From: Methanobacterium sp.
GTDB lineage: Archaea; Methanobacteriota; Methanobacteria; Methanobacteriales; Methanobacteriaceae
Assembly (NCBI GenBank): GCA_003164415.1
Contig: PLTK01000038.1
Coordinates: forward strand, 1-25,662
Reading direction: 5' to 3'
DNA: 25,662 bases
Under the pieces are notes generated by a model. It was not told where the DNA came from and searched no databases. It saw nothing but the letters and a program-made list of their open reading frames with translations. Shown here piece after piece: positions 8,344 to 16,461 of this stretch. The position numbers and the translations under genes were made by a program. Position 1 is the stretch's first letter, and each line of letters opens with the position of its first letter.

Positions 8344-8900
8344 TCCATTTCCCCTGTCCATCTGTCAAACATGTTATTTTCTATACCTAGAACATCTAAT
8401 ATCTTTCCCACAATGAAATCAACTAACTCTTCATTGGTTTTAGGTTTGTGATAAAATCCAGGCATTGCAGGGAGAATTATTGCACCTTCATTGCTTACTT
8501 TAAGCATATTTTCAAGGTGAACAGATCTTAGGGGTGTTTCTCTAGGCACAATAACCAGTTTTCTTCTTTCTTTAAGGGTCACATCTGCTGATCTGGTAAC
8601 TGCATTGTTAGCATATCCATTTGCTATTGCAGAAAGTGTTTTCATAGTACATGGTACAATCACCATAGATTCAAATTTAAAGGATCCGCTGTTTATAGAA
8701 GATGTAAGGTCTTTTGGACTGTAATATTCGGATGCTAATTTTTTGATTTCATCTTCTTCAATTCCTAGTTCATATTCTAGTATTATTTTTGCGGGATCTG
8801 TTACAACAACAGCTGTTTCTTCTCCAAGTTCGTTTAGAATTTCAAGAAGCCTTTTGCCATAAACCACACCACTTGCTCCGGTAATTGCGATAACTATCAT
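8340..8900 (-). CDS. ubiX: Flavin prenyltransferase UbiX
   Basis: UbiX attaches a dimethylallyl group to FMN, making the prenyl-FMN cofactor of UbiD-type decarboxylases. ATG 8900 is chosen over the more distal in-frame codon because the family starts with a strand leading directly to the FMN loop (IVIAITGASGVVYGKRLLEIL), and GATGTGA lies just ahead. Other landmarks are VPCTMKTLSAIANGYANN, RETPLRSVHLENMLK and the tail PAMPGFYHKPKT. The length of 186 residues is normal. It lies between the HD protein and cbiT, and its stop overlaps cbiT by four bases, so translation is likely coupled. The UbiD partner is not in the window. Confidence 0.94.
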   Translation of the reverse strand: MIVIAITGASGVVYGKRLLEILNELGEETAVVVTDPAKIILEYELGIEEDEIKKLASEYYSPKDLTSSINSGSFKFESMVIVPCTMKTLSAIANGYANNAVTRSADVTLKERRKLVIVPRETPLRSVHLENMLKVSNEGAIILPAMPGFYHKPKTNEELVDFIVGKILDVLGIENNMFDRWTGEME

Positions 8901-8963
8901 TTTTTTCACATCATTCTGTATTGTTAAATACATTTTACTTTTAGTTAAATTTTAATTATTAGC

Positions 8964-10124
8964 CTATTTAGGTATTTCAATATAGTTTTCAAAATTGAAT
9001 CCTTTTGAACAGTTTGAATACTCCTCTGGTAAATATATGCATAGATCGGCATGATTGAATCTTGCATCACGGAGTGTGCTTACTATAGTGGATATTTCAC
9101 TTAGATTAACTAGATTTCCCTTTGAAGATACAGTTGTTTTCATCTCGTCAAATGACGGATAATCTGGAATATCAATAATAACGTATTCTGCAGGGATATC
9201 CAATTCTTCGGATATTTCATTTTCAAATGATCTTATGCTGTTTATATCTATTTTAAAAACTGCATTAGGATTTTCTAATTCATCGAGTTGAAGAGAGTAG
9301 ACTGTTTTGAAAAGTTTTCTATTATCAAGCCTGTGCATCATATCTGCTATGAATCCCTTTTGATTCCTTGCTGTGATTATGATATCTGCATCATCGTATT
9401 TGTAAATTTTTTCAGGTATTATGAGTCCCTTCTCAAAGAGTTGATTGAGGCAGCGTCTGAACATGGAGTTGATTATACGTGTTGTGTGATGTTGGTATAC
9501 GCTGGGATACATGAAATATCTTGCTAAGAGCATTGATTCTGCAGCCTGTACACCTTTAGCCTTGAGTATGAGATTTCCATCAAGTTTCATGTTGTGTATG
9601 AGTCTTTCAACATCTATAACTCCATATGCTACTCCAGTGTAATATGAATCTCTTAATAGATAATCCATTCTGTCAACATCGAGATCTCCTGATATTATAT
9701 GTCCCAATCGTCCTTCTCCACTTATCAATTTAATTATCTCCTTTGGATCAAATTTTTCTGATAATATATCAGATAGTTCTGATTCTAATATAAGCTTTGA
9801 AGTTAATTCTTCATGGGATCTTTCGAGTACCGATTCTGAAACGTGTGAAAATGGTCCGTGTCCTGCATCGTGGAGTATTGCACTTACACGTAACATTTCT
9901 TTCTCTTCGTTAGATAGTTCAAGGCTGTTTGCAAGTCGGGATGCTAGGTACATTGAGCCTATTGAATGTTCAAATCGTGTATGATTTGCTCCAGGATAAA
10001 CTAAATATGTAAAACCCAACTGTTTAATACGTCTTAATCTTTGAATTTGTGGGGTGTCAATTAATTTAACCTCAAATTCATTTATTTGAAGGTTTCCATG
10101 AAGGCTGTCCCTTATAAATTTCAT
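8964..10124 (-). CDS. HD-superfamily phosphohydrolase (dNTPase/YdhJ-like)
   Basis: A 386-residue metal-dependent phosphohydrolase. It shows the arrangement of archaeal and bacterial deoxynucleotide triphosphohydrolase-like HD proteins: IRDSLHG at the start, the DTPQIQRLRRIKQLG helix, TRFEHSIGS with metal ligand His53, the doublet LHDAGHGPFSH (His85, Asp86), and SGDLDVDRMDYLLRDSYYTG with the last metal-binding aspartate. The C-terminal third is a less conserved alpha/beta region. Its ATG directly follows the moaE stop (TAA-ATG) with GGTGGT inside the moaE tail, so the two are translationally linked. The substrate may be a dNTP, a damaged nucleotide or a cyclic nucleotide; the sequence does not decide. 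Confidence 0.87.
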   Translation of the reverse strand: MKFIRDSLHGNLQINEFEVKLIDTPQIQRLRRIKQLGFTYLVYPGANHTRFEHSIGSMYLASRLANSLELSNEEKEMLRVSAILHDAGHGPFSHVSESVLERSHEELTSKLILESELSDILSEKFDPKEIIKLISGEGRLGHIISGDLDVDRMDYLLRDSYYTGVAYGVIDVERLIHNMKLDGNLILKAKGVQAAESMLLARYFMYPSVYQHHTTRIINSMFRRCLNQLFEKGLIIPEKIYKYDDADIIITARNQKGFIADMMHRLDNRKLFKTVYSLQLDELENPNAVFKIDINSIRSFENEISEELDIPAEYVIIDIPDYPSFDEMKTTVSSKGNLVNLSEISTIVSTLRDARFNHADLCIYLPEEYSNCSKGFNFENYIEIPK

Positions 10125-10562
10125 TTAACCACCTGACATTATGATATTGGTACCATTGTCTGTGTGTTCCTCTTTTTTAAAGTCCAATTCATATTTTACA
10201 CGTTCAATAACGTCATTCAATGCTGCTTTGGTTTCATGTCTGTGGGCTCCAGCAACAACGGTAAGAAAGAGTGGGTCTCCAGGTTTGAATTTACCTATGT
10301 AGTGGACTACAGCTATCTCAATTACACCGTGTTTATTTTGAATGTCCTTCACAATATCTTCAAGTTCTTTTCCTGTTTCTTTGAGGTCTGGTGTTGTCAA
10401 ATCCATTGTAGTAGTATTTTTATTGGATTCTTTTCCACGTACTATTCCTTCAAATGAAAATATAGCACCACATTCTATGATTCTGGGATTTGTTTTCACT
10501 GAATTCATTAAATCAGAGATTGATATTGTCTCTGTAGTTTTTTCTATTATTCTAACAGTCAT
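10125..10562 (-). CDS. moaE: Molybdopterin synthase catalytic subunit MoaE
   Basis: MoaE with thiocarboxylated MoaD converts precursor Z (cPMP) to molybdopterin. The 145-residue chain has the family landmarks: a GAIFSFEGIVRG strand pair, an acidic middle segment, IEIAVVHYIGKFKPGDPLFLTVVAGAHRHETKAAL with the basic pocket, then a helix of the type DVIERVKYELDFKKEE supplying the active-site lysines. A GTGGT ribosome site lies four bases ahead of ATG 10562. It belongs to the same cofactor theme as mobA 8 kb away. MoaD is not in the window. Confidence 0.93.
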   Translation of the reverse strand: MTVRIIEKTTETISISDLMNSVKTNPRIIECGAIFSFEGIVRGKESNKNTTTMDLTTPDLKETGKELEDIVKDIQNKHGVIEIAVVHYIGKFKPGDPLFLTVVAGAHRHETKAALNDVIERVKYELDFKKEEHTDNGTNIIMSGG

Positions 10563-10619
10563 TTTACCACATTTTTTTTTATGAGATTAATGTTTATTAA
10601 TGTTCTATGGATTTTTTAA

Positions 10620-11147
10620 CTATTTAATTTCATTTAATTCCTTAATTGTTAACTGTTTAAGTCTTGAAACTCCATCTATTTCCTGAATAACTTCAAAAAC
10701 TGAATTTGGAACCAATGATTCCCAGTCTTTTCCCTCGAGCATTCTCTTTCTGACTTCGGTGCCAGAATACAGTTTTCTGTTGTAGAGTGGGGGAATTGTA
10801 ACTTGATATCCTCCTTCTTTGAATAACTGTTGAACAAGGGAGTTTCCGGAGTATACACATTTAAATGGTGGTGTTAACATTTTAACATGTGCAACCCAGA
10901 TTGAGTTGCAAGCAACATCTTGTATGGGTATGATATAATATTTTGAGGCGGGAATTCCCTTCTCGGTTAAGGCTTTTGTTAGCATTAATACTCTTTCACC
11001 GGCTGTGAATGGATCTTTTAGTGTATGGCTTAATTGTGCACTTCCTATTCCAATAATAACTTCATCCACATCTTCTAGGATTCTTTTTATTACTTCTAAA
11101 TGTCCTTCATGGACTGGTTGCATTCTTCCAACGAGTAGACCCCTCAT
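10620..11147 (-). CDS. nadM: Nicotinamide-nucleotide adenylyltransferase NadM (archaeal type)
   Basis: NadM joins NMN and ATP to give NAD+. The start is ATG 11147, four bases after GGTGAT, giving MRGLLVGRMQPVHEGHLEVI as in Methanothermobacter MTH150; upstream in-frame codons at 11159 and 11153 lack a ribosome site. The nucleotidyltransferase motif H-x-G-H is at residues 16-19 and YSGTEVRKRM (ISxTxxR-like) is near the C-terminus. The segment IGSAQLSHTLKDPFTAGER is also characteristic. The length of 175 residues is normal. It heads the minus-strand series nadM-moaE-HD-ubiX-cbiT, with a 57-bp gap to moaE. Confidence 0.95.
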   Translation of the reverse strand: MRGLLVGRMQPVHEGHLEVIKRILEDVDEVIIGIGSAQLSHTLKDPFTAGERVLMLTKALTEKGIPASKYYIIPIQDVACNSIWVAHVKMLTPPFKCVYSGNSLVQQLFKEGGYQVTIPPLYNRKLYSGTEVRKRMLEGKDWESLVPNSVFEVIQEIDGVSRLKQLTIKELNEIK

Positions 11148-11289
11148 AAGCATCACCATTTTATTATTATAAATCTTAAACCATTCAATAAACCAATTAT
11201 AATCCTGTTAATATGATTATCTGTTCCTATTAAAATTAATACTTTTGATTATTAAATTTTTATATTAATGAAAATTAAATAGGTTTAGA

Positions 11290-12057
11290 TTAACATTCTC
11301 TATTTTTGATAGTAAATGAACAATAGTTATCGCCCAAAGCATAACATTTAGTTTCATTTACAACTAGTTCCTCTTGGAAATGTGCTGAAAAGACTGCTTT
11401 AAGAATGCCTGAATCAAATGCACATGCAGGTCTTCCTATTGGTGGCAGGCTTTTACATTCAAAACAATCAGAAACATTTATGATCAATGGTTCTAAACTT
11501 TCAATTTCTACTTGTCCCAGATTATGGGTTTTCCAGAATATTGCAATGTTTTCTGCAAGTTTATTTATATCTGGATCCTTAACTTTATTGTAAAGTGTTT
11601 CTCCGACCTTTATACCGGCTTCGTATAGTATTGGATCAATGTCTATTCCCTGTCTTATGAGTGAAACACGTATGGTAAGAAATATTAGTCTGAAAAATTC
11701 GTATGGATCTCCTGAACTGTCAATGTAGCTAGTTACATAATCTTCTATTTTTTCAGTTACAACCTTTTTACCAGATAATTTGCCTAGATATTCGGATTGA
11801 ATAAAAAATATTTTTTTACGAGCATCTAGAGGATCAACTTTTGAACCGATAATACCTTCGTTTGCCATTCTTTTAAGGTGTACCGATACTGTTGATTTAG
11901 CTTTTCCAGACATTTCAACAAGTTGATCAAAATTTAATTCTCCCTGTCTTAGCATTGATAATATTTTTACCCTTACAGGGCTGTTAATAGCATAAATACC
12001 CTCAGGTGTGGAGAACAGTTCTATTTGCATATCATTAAAGGGTTCTCTTTTACTCAT
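11290..12057 (-). CDS. msvR: MsvR-type redox regulator: ArsR-like winged helix plus V4R domain
   Basis: A transcription factor of 255 residues. Residues about 20-75 form an ArsR-like winged helix (PVRVKILSMLRQGELNFDQL, KAKSTVSVHLKRMANEGII). The C-terminal part (about 120-255) is a V4R small-molecule/redox domain with Cys198, Cys201, Cys212, Cys238, Cys246 and terminal Cys255. MsvR is a methanogen-specific family that binds TTCG/CGAA-containing inverted repeats in a redox-dependent way and controls its own gene. GTGAT lies four bases before ATG 12057, and a TATA candidate (12125-12134, minus strand) sits beside the dyads at 12126-12178, consistent with autoregulation. In Methanothermobacter it is divergent from the fpa oxidase genes; here the divergent gene is a hydrolase. 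Confidence 0.88.
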   Translation of the reverse strand: MSKREPFNDMQIELFSTPEGIYAINSPVRVKILSMLRQGELNFDQLVEMSGKAKSTVSVHLKRMANEGIIGSKVDPLDARKKIFFIQSEYLGKLSGKKVVTEKIEDYVTSYIDSSGDPYEFFRLIFLTIRVSLIRQGIDIDPILYEAGIKVGETLYNKVKDPDINKLAENIAIFWKTHNLGQVEIESLEPLIINVSDCFECKSLPPIGRPACAFDSGILKAVFSAHFQEELVVNETKCYALGDNYCSFTIKNREC

Positions 12058-12125
12058 TTTAATCACTTGCTTTTCTTCTAATTTAGTTTGTTCCTATTCT
12101 GAAATTATTATGATAACCGTAACTT

Positions 12126-12178
12126 ATATATACTTTCGTTCGGTTATAAAGGAACATTCGTTTTTAGACGAACCTTAA
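12126..12178. promoter_or_regulatory. Divergent msvR/hydrolase promoter with MsvR-type dyads (copy 1)
   Basis: Two dyads lie side by side. GTTC (12138-12141) and GAAC (12152-12155) flank the plus-strand TATA (TTATAAAG), with 10 bases between. TTCGT (12157-12161) and ACGAA (12168-12172) are separated by six bases. The minus-strand TATA for msvR (12125-12134) overlaps the left edge. The same arrangement stands before hcp. Binding here would cover both start regions. Confidence 0.75.
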
Positions 12179-12259
12179 AAATAACTAATTATTGAGTCCA
12201 CCTTTAATGATAATTATAAATTGAATTGTTAATAAAATGGAAAGAGTTGGGTGATTATT

Positions 12260-13189
12260 TTGAGTGAGAAATATGAATTACACAAAGATTTGAAAAATGA
12301 TCGGCAGGTTAATTTTGGAAATTTCTCTCCTCTGCGTATAAAATTGATAAATGGATTTTTAGCCTTTTCATGTGCTTTTTTTAGCCCAGGGAAGGATATT
12401 AAGAAGGATAAAAAGAAATTTGTTAGTTATGACGGTAAAAAAATTACTGCTACCATTTATGAGCCAAAAAATATCGGGCAAAACGCCCCTTGTCTTATTT
12501 ATTACCATGGTGGAGGCTTCTTTTTGCATGAAGCAAACTCTCACCATAGAACTGTCTGCTCTTATGCAAAAAATGCAAATTGTAAAATTATTTTTGTACA
12601 TTATCGTACCGCACCGGAACATCCATTTCCCACGCCTGCAGAAGATGCCTATAGTGCTTTACTCTGGGTTCATGAACATGCAGATGAGTTGGGGATTGAT
12701 ATAGATAAAATCGCTGTCGGGGGTGACAGTTCAGGTGGTGCCTTAGCAGCTGCAGTTACCCTGATGGCAAGAGACCGAAAGGGTCCGGCAATTTGTTTTC
12801 AAATGCTCATTTATCCTGTAACTGATTACACACAAACCAGTAACTCAATAAAAGAATTTTTCGATGCCCCTGGTTGGAGTGCTGAAAATACAAAACAAAT
12901 GTGGGAATTATACCTTAAAGACGGTGATAAAGGTATGTTATCATATGCTTCACCAATGAGTGCGGCATCATTTTCAAATCTTCCACCTGCATTTATCGAA
13001 ATAGAAGAATTTGATTGTTTACGAGATGAAGGCAACAATTATGCCAATAAACTTCAAGAAAACAATGTTGATGTGACCTTAAAACAACTAAAAGGGACCG
13101 TTCATGGATTTGATATGAATGGGGATATAAATATAACCAAACAAGCACGGGTTGAACGTGCAAATATACTAAAAATACATTTCAAATAA
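12260..13189 (+). CDS. Alpha/beta hydrolase, hormone-sensitive-lipase (acetyl esterase) family
   Basis: A carboxylesterase-type enzyme of 309 residues. The start is taken as TTG 12260 because GGTGAT (12250-12255) lies four bases before it; GTG 12251 is in frame but lacks a site. The oxyanion motif HGGG is at 83-86, the nucleophile elbow GDSSGG at 155-160 (Ser157), the acid Asp252 in FDCLRDEG, and His282 in VHGF. The triad and the AEDAYSALLWV segment are complete. No signal peptide is seen. The gene is divergent from msvR and shares its operator region, so control by MsvR is likely; its link to redox stress is not obvious. The natural substrate is unknown. Confidence 0.87.
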   Translation: MSEKYELHKDLKNDRQVNFGNFSPLRIKLINGFLAFSCAFFSPGKDIKKDKKKFVSYDGKKITATIYEPKNIGQNAPCLIYYHGGGFFLHEANSHHRTVCSYAKNANCKIIFVHYRTAPEHPFPTPAEDAYSALLWVHEHADELGIDIDKIAVGGDSSGGALAAAVTLMARDRKGPAICFQMLIYPVTDYTQTSNSIKEFFDAPGWSAENTKQMWELYLKDGDKGMLSYASPMSAASFSNLPPAFIEIEEFDCLRDEGNNYANKLQENNVDVTLKQLKGTVHGFDMNGDINITKQARVERANILKIHFK

Positions 13190-13499
13190 TAAATAAAGAA
13201 CAAATAATTATTTTTATATCCTACATGTTAATAAGATTTCGGCCTCTTAAATTTACTATTCTTATGAAAAAATATGTATTTTGGTTTTTAATTTATTAAA
13301 GTTGATGTGATGACTTAGAATACTCATTGTTCATTATATGGACCAACTAGGATAATTACAAATATTGATTCAATCTGTATCTGTAATTTGCTTATTTAAT
13401 GTTTGCTTATTTTTTTAACTAGTAACTTTGAAGTTCTTATTAATTATTTTAATCTGATTGCTCTGTTTAATATGCAAATTTAATTTGTGATCGTAAAAT
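13190..13499. other. Spacer between hydrolase and hcp promoter
   Basis: About 310 AT-rich bases. I see no convincing coding frame, RNA gene or long repeat before the promoter element that begins at 13500. The hydrolase and hcp are therefore likely separate transcripts. Confidence 0.5.
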
Positions 13500-13570
13500 A
13501 TAAATACTCTTGTTCGTATATAAAAGAACATTCGTCTATGGACGAACATTAAGATTTCGTTATTAACGAA
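13500..13570 (+). promoter_or_regulatory. hcp promoter with three MsvR-type dyads (copy 2)
   Basis: TATATAAA (13517-13524) lies between GTTC (13512-13515) and GAAC (13526-13529). TTCGT (13531-13535) and ACGAA (13542-13546) follow with a six-base spacer. A third, perfect palindrome of 15 bases (13556-13570, TTCGTTA-T-TAACGAA) lies at or after the expected transcript start. Bases 13500-13552 match 12126-12178 at 43 of 53 positions without gaps. Confidence 0.78.
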
Positions 13571-13596
13571 CATTTAAGATTTTGGAGGAGAAATTT

Positions 13597-14901
13597 ATGC
13601 CAGAAAAAGTAGACATGTTTTGTTATCAATGTTCTCAAACAGCATTTGAAACCGGATGCACTGTTAAAGGAGTTTGCGGTAAAGAAGCTACAGTTGCAAG
13701 ACTTCAAGATAATTTATTGTTCTCAATGAAGGGAATATCAGCCTATGTATACCATGCACGGGAATTAGGATACACAGATCCTGAAGTGGATGCATTTTTA
13801 GAAAGAGGACTCTATTCCACTCTTACCAATGTGAACTTCGATGCAGGAGAATTTGTTAAGCTCGCAACAGAATCTGGAATGATGAATATCAAGGCTATGC
13901 AGTTGCTGAAAAAAGCCCATATTGAAACCTATGGAGAACCTACACCCACAGAAGTTAAAGTAGGTTCAATAAAAGGTAAGGGTATTATTGCGACAGGGCA
14001 CAGTATGAAAGCACTCGAAGGATTATTAAAACAGACAGAAGGAACTGGAATTAATGTATACACTCATTCAGAACTTTTACCTGCTCATGGATATCCTGAA
14101 CTTAGAAAATATAAACATCTAGTAGGACAGATAGGCGGACCATGGTTTGATCAGAAGAAAACCTTCTCAAAGTATCCTGCAGCAATTGTTGGTACATCAA
14201 ACTGTGTACTCATACCTAATGATGATTATAAAGAAAGGATGTTTACAGTAGGAGTTGCTCAGCTACCTGGAGTTAAACATATAGATGATTATGATTTCTC
14301 ACCTGTGGTTGAAACAGTAAAATCACTACCAGATCTTGAAGAAGAACCAAGGGAAACTGTACTAACAACAGGATTTGGAGCATCAACAATACTTTCACTG
14401 GCAGATAAAATTAAAGAACTAGTAGAAGCAGGGAAAATTAAACACTTCTTTGTTGTGGGTGGTTGTGATTCTCCAAAACCACAGGCAACATACTACACAG
14501 AATTTGTTAAAAACCTACCAGAAGACACCATAGTACTAACATTAGCATGTGGAAAGTACAGGTTCAACGACATGGATCTTGGAGACATTGAGGGAGTACC
14601 AAGATTAATAGATCTTGGACAGTGTAACGATGCAATAGTTGGAATAGATGTTGTTGTTGCCTTATCAGATCTATTCGGTATGGAAATAAACGATTTGCCA
14701 CTCACATTTGTGTTAAGCTGGATGGAACAAAAAGCAGCTGCCATACTCTGGAGTTTACTAGCACTCGATATTAAAAACATGTATCTAGGACCTATTATCC
14801 CTGGATGGGTTAATGAGGATATATTAAATGTTTTAGTCGAAAATTATGGTTTAACTCCAATTGGTGACCCTAAAGAAGACATAAAGAAAATGTTAGGTTG
14901 A
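13597..14901 (+). CDS. hcp: Hybrid cluster protein / hydroxylamine reductase, short class
   Basis: Hcp holds a cubane and a unique hybrid Fe-S-O cluster, reduces hydroxylamine and nitric oxide, and protects anaerobes from nitrosative or oxidative stress. GGAGGAG (13584-13590) sets ATG 13597. The N-terminal Fe-S motif is C9-X2-C12-X8-C21-X5-C27. The hybrid cluster ligands are all present: H135 (GHS), E159, C203, C290, C318, C343, E377 and K379 (WMEQKA). Their spacing equals that of the Desulfovibrio protein after removal of about 109 residues, so this 434-residue form lacks the second helical domain, as in the short archaeal class. It stands alone behind an MsvR-type promoter. Confidence 0.96.
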   Translation: MPEKVDMFCYQCSQTAFETGCTVKGVCGKEATVARLQDNLLFSMKGISAYVYHARELGYTDPEVDAFLERGLYSTLTNVNFDAGEFVKLATESGMMNIKAMQLLKKAHIETYGEPTPTEVKVGSIKGKGIIATGHSMKALEGLLKQTEGTGINVYTHSELLPAHGYPELRKYKHLVGQIGGPWFDQKKTFSKYPAAIVGTSNCVLIPNDDYKERMFTVGVAQLPGVKHIDDYDFSPVVETVKSLPDLEEEPRETVLTTGFGASTILSLADKIKELVEAGKIKHFFVVGGCDSPKPQATYYTEFVKNLPEDTIVLTLACGKYRFNDMDLGDIEGVPRLIDLGQCNDAIVGIDVVVALSDLFGMEINDLPLTFVLSWMEQKAAAILWSLLALDIKNMYLGPIIPGWVNEDILNVLVENYGLTPIGDPKEDIKKMLG

Positions 14902-14953
14902 TCATATAACCTTCTATTTTTATATTTTAAGGGTTTAAAAATCATATAATTAC

Positions 14954-15595
14954 TCATACTTTTTTTATAAGCATATTCAAGGCTAAAAGTGCAACCCAGA
15001 ACAATGATAAAAACGCACATGCCCATTCTAAACCCGGAACAGGCGTTGTTGGATTAAAAACTCCAAGTATATTCTTGTTCGACGCAACAACATATTGAAA
15101 AGTAATATCAACTAAAACCGCCAATATACCAAAATACGCAACACCCCTAATAAACTTTGGATTTTTAAATAATGCAAGGTTAATTACAATAATTATTAAA
15201 AACAAAGAGCTAAAAACTGCTGTAGCAGCTTGAACATGGTGAATAATCTGTGTTTCAGGATATATCCCAACCATAATAAGGGATATAGATGCAAAAATTC
15301 CAATAACCATACCTAATGTGAGAAGTAATTTACCCAATTGTTTTTGGGGTTTCCATACGTATAACCCTACAAAGAAGGGTACCAATATTATTCCGGAGAT
15401 TATACAACCCCAGTTAAAGAAAAAAGCACCAGTTGGATTTAGATTAATATTACCTAAATTACTAAGCCAGTCGTATAATGGATTGTAGTGTGTAGGATAC
15501 AAAGCAACAGATGTTAAAATGAAAATTGTAAATATTATGAATGCAGTAAGTCCTAAAATTGAAATGATAGAATAATTATGATATTTTAGCTGCAT
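14954..15595 (-). CDS. DUF998-type membrane protein
   Basis: A 213-residue integral membrane protein with about six hydrophobic segments and short loops. The first loop holds YNPLYDWLSNLGNINLNPTGAFFFNWG, close to the D-x-x-S-x-L-G and N-P-x-G-x-x-F signature of the DUF998 family (eight or fewer membrane helices, function unknown). Later segments include GIYPETQIIHHVQAATAVF, whose P-E and paired histidines are also family-like. ATG 15595 is chosen; a TTG twelve bases upstream is in frame. The gene converges with hcp, 52 bases away. Nothing in the context suggests a partner. Confidence 0.72.
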   Translation of the reverse strand: MQLKYHNYSIISILGLTAFIIFTIFILTSVALYPTHYNPLYDWLSNLGNINLNPTGAFFFNWGCIISGIILVPFFVGLYVWKPQKQLGKLLLTLGMVIGIFASISLIMVGIYPETQIIHHVQAATAVFSSLFLIIIVINLALFKNPKFIRGVAYFGILAVLVDITFQYVVASNKNILGVFNPTTPVPGLEWACAFLSLFWVALLALNMLIKKV

Positions 15596-15686
15596 TATAC
15601 GATTCAACCTATTTTTTTAAATAATATCAAAATATCAATAGAATGATTAGAAATAGTAACATTCTAATAGTTTATTAATATTTCTT

Positions 15687-15812
15687 TTAAAGTTTAATTA
15701 CCAGTCTCGTAAGATAAACTCCTAAACTGATTAATGGAAAATAGGGCAGAACTAAAACTAGTAAACCAGAAAAATATAAATTGAAATATAATAAAAAAAA
15801 CCAATACAGCAA
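15687..15812 (-). CDS. Small hydrophobic membrane protein (41 residues)
   Basis: A short frame starting at TTG 15812 and ending in TAA at 15687. GAGGGAT (15824-15818) stands five bases ahead, a good ribosome site. The peptide is strongly hydrophobic: an aromatic segment (LYWFFLLYFNLYF), a short G, a second segment (LLVLVLPYFPLISLGVYL) and a basic end (TRLVIKL), so it would cross the membrane once or twice. The frame is open a further 75 bases upstream, back to the stop of the GrpB-family gene, but without a start codon. It may be a true microprotein or the remnant of a longer membrane gene. I do not recognise it. Confidence 0.45.
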   Translation of the reverse strand: MLYWFFLLYFNLYFSGLLVLVLPYFPLISLGVYLTRLVIKL

Positions 15813-15886
15813 ATATAATCCCTCGAAATTAAAACCTTTTCCAGAGATATCGGTAAAATACAATGAGGTTTAATTAAAAATAACGA

Positions 15887-16461
15887 TCATATCTTTGTAT
15901 TCTTTTCTTCTTCCAATAATTTTGAGATACAATCCGATTTAGCATCAGCATATTCATTAATACTGTTCCATTCAATCTTTGCAAGGGATTTTTTTACATT
16001 TTCATATTCTTTTTTTGCTTCACAGTTATTTCTAAGGTAATTACAGAATCTCAGTTGATCTATCCAAAAATCTGAATTAATTTTAACCATATGAATGTGA
16101 AAACTGTCTTTATGGTTTCCTTTATCAACATCATGGTCATGGAAACCGATTATCCTAGGCATTTGAACATCTGGATCATCAAGTTTGAAAAAATATCTTC
16201 TAAACGGCAGGAAATCTCATATTTTTGTACATAAGTATATCCAAGGGTTAATATCCTATTTATATTGCTATTTAACTCATTATCCTTTTCAACACCAATC
16301 ATTATATCAATTATAGGTTTTGAACAAATATCCGGAATGGACGTACTACCTATATGTTCTATTTTGATTCCATTAAAATCAAGAACATTCAATAGCTTTT
16401 CCTTTTCAATTTCAAATAATAATTGCCATTTCGGATTATAGATTTCCAATATAACTTTCAT
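15887..16461 (-). pseudogene. GrpB/UPF0157-family nucleotidyltransferase-like gene, frameshifted
   Basis: Two overlapping frames together make one GrpB-family protein of about 190 residues. The first (from ATG 16461; ATG 16479 is also possible) gives ILEIYNPKWQLLFEIEKEKL, IEHIGSTSIPDICSKPIIDIMIGV and GYTYVQKYEI. The second gives LPFRRYFFKLDDPDVQMPRI, FHIHMVKINSDFWIDQLRF and the C-terminal helix. The change of frame falls at AAA 16212-16214: adding one T to the minus-strand run reads EIFLPFRRYFFK without interruption. The lesion is a single base in a homopolymer, so it is either a young inactivation or a read error. Function of the family is uncertain. Confidence 0.8.

Noticed and set aside
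12372..12704. Second plus-strand frame (110 codons) overlapping the hydrolase
   Set aside because: Out of frame with the hydrolase, whose triad and oxyanion motifs are complete; no start signal.
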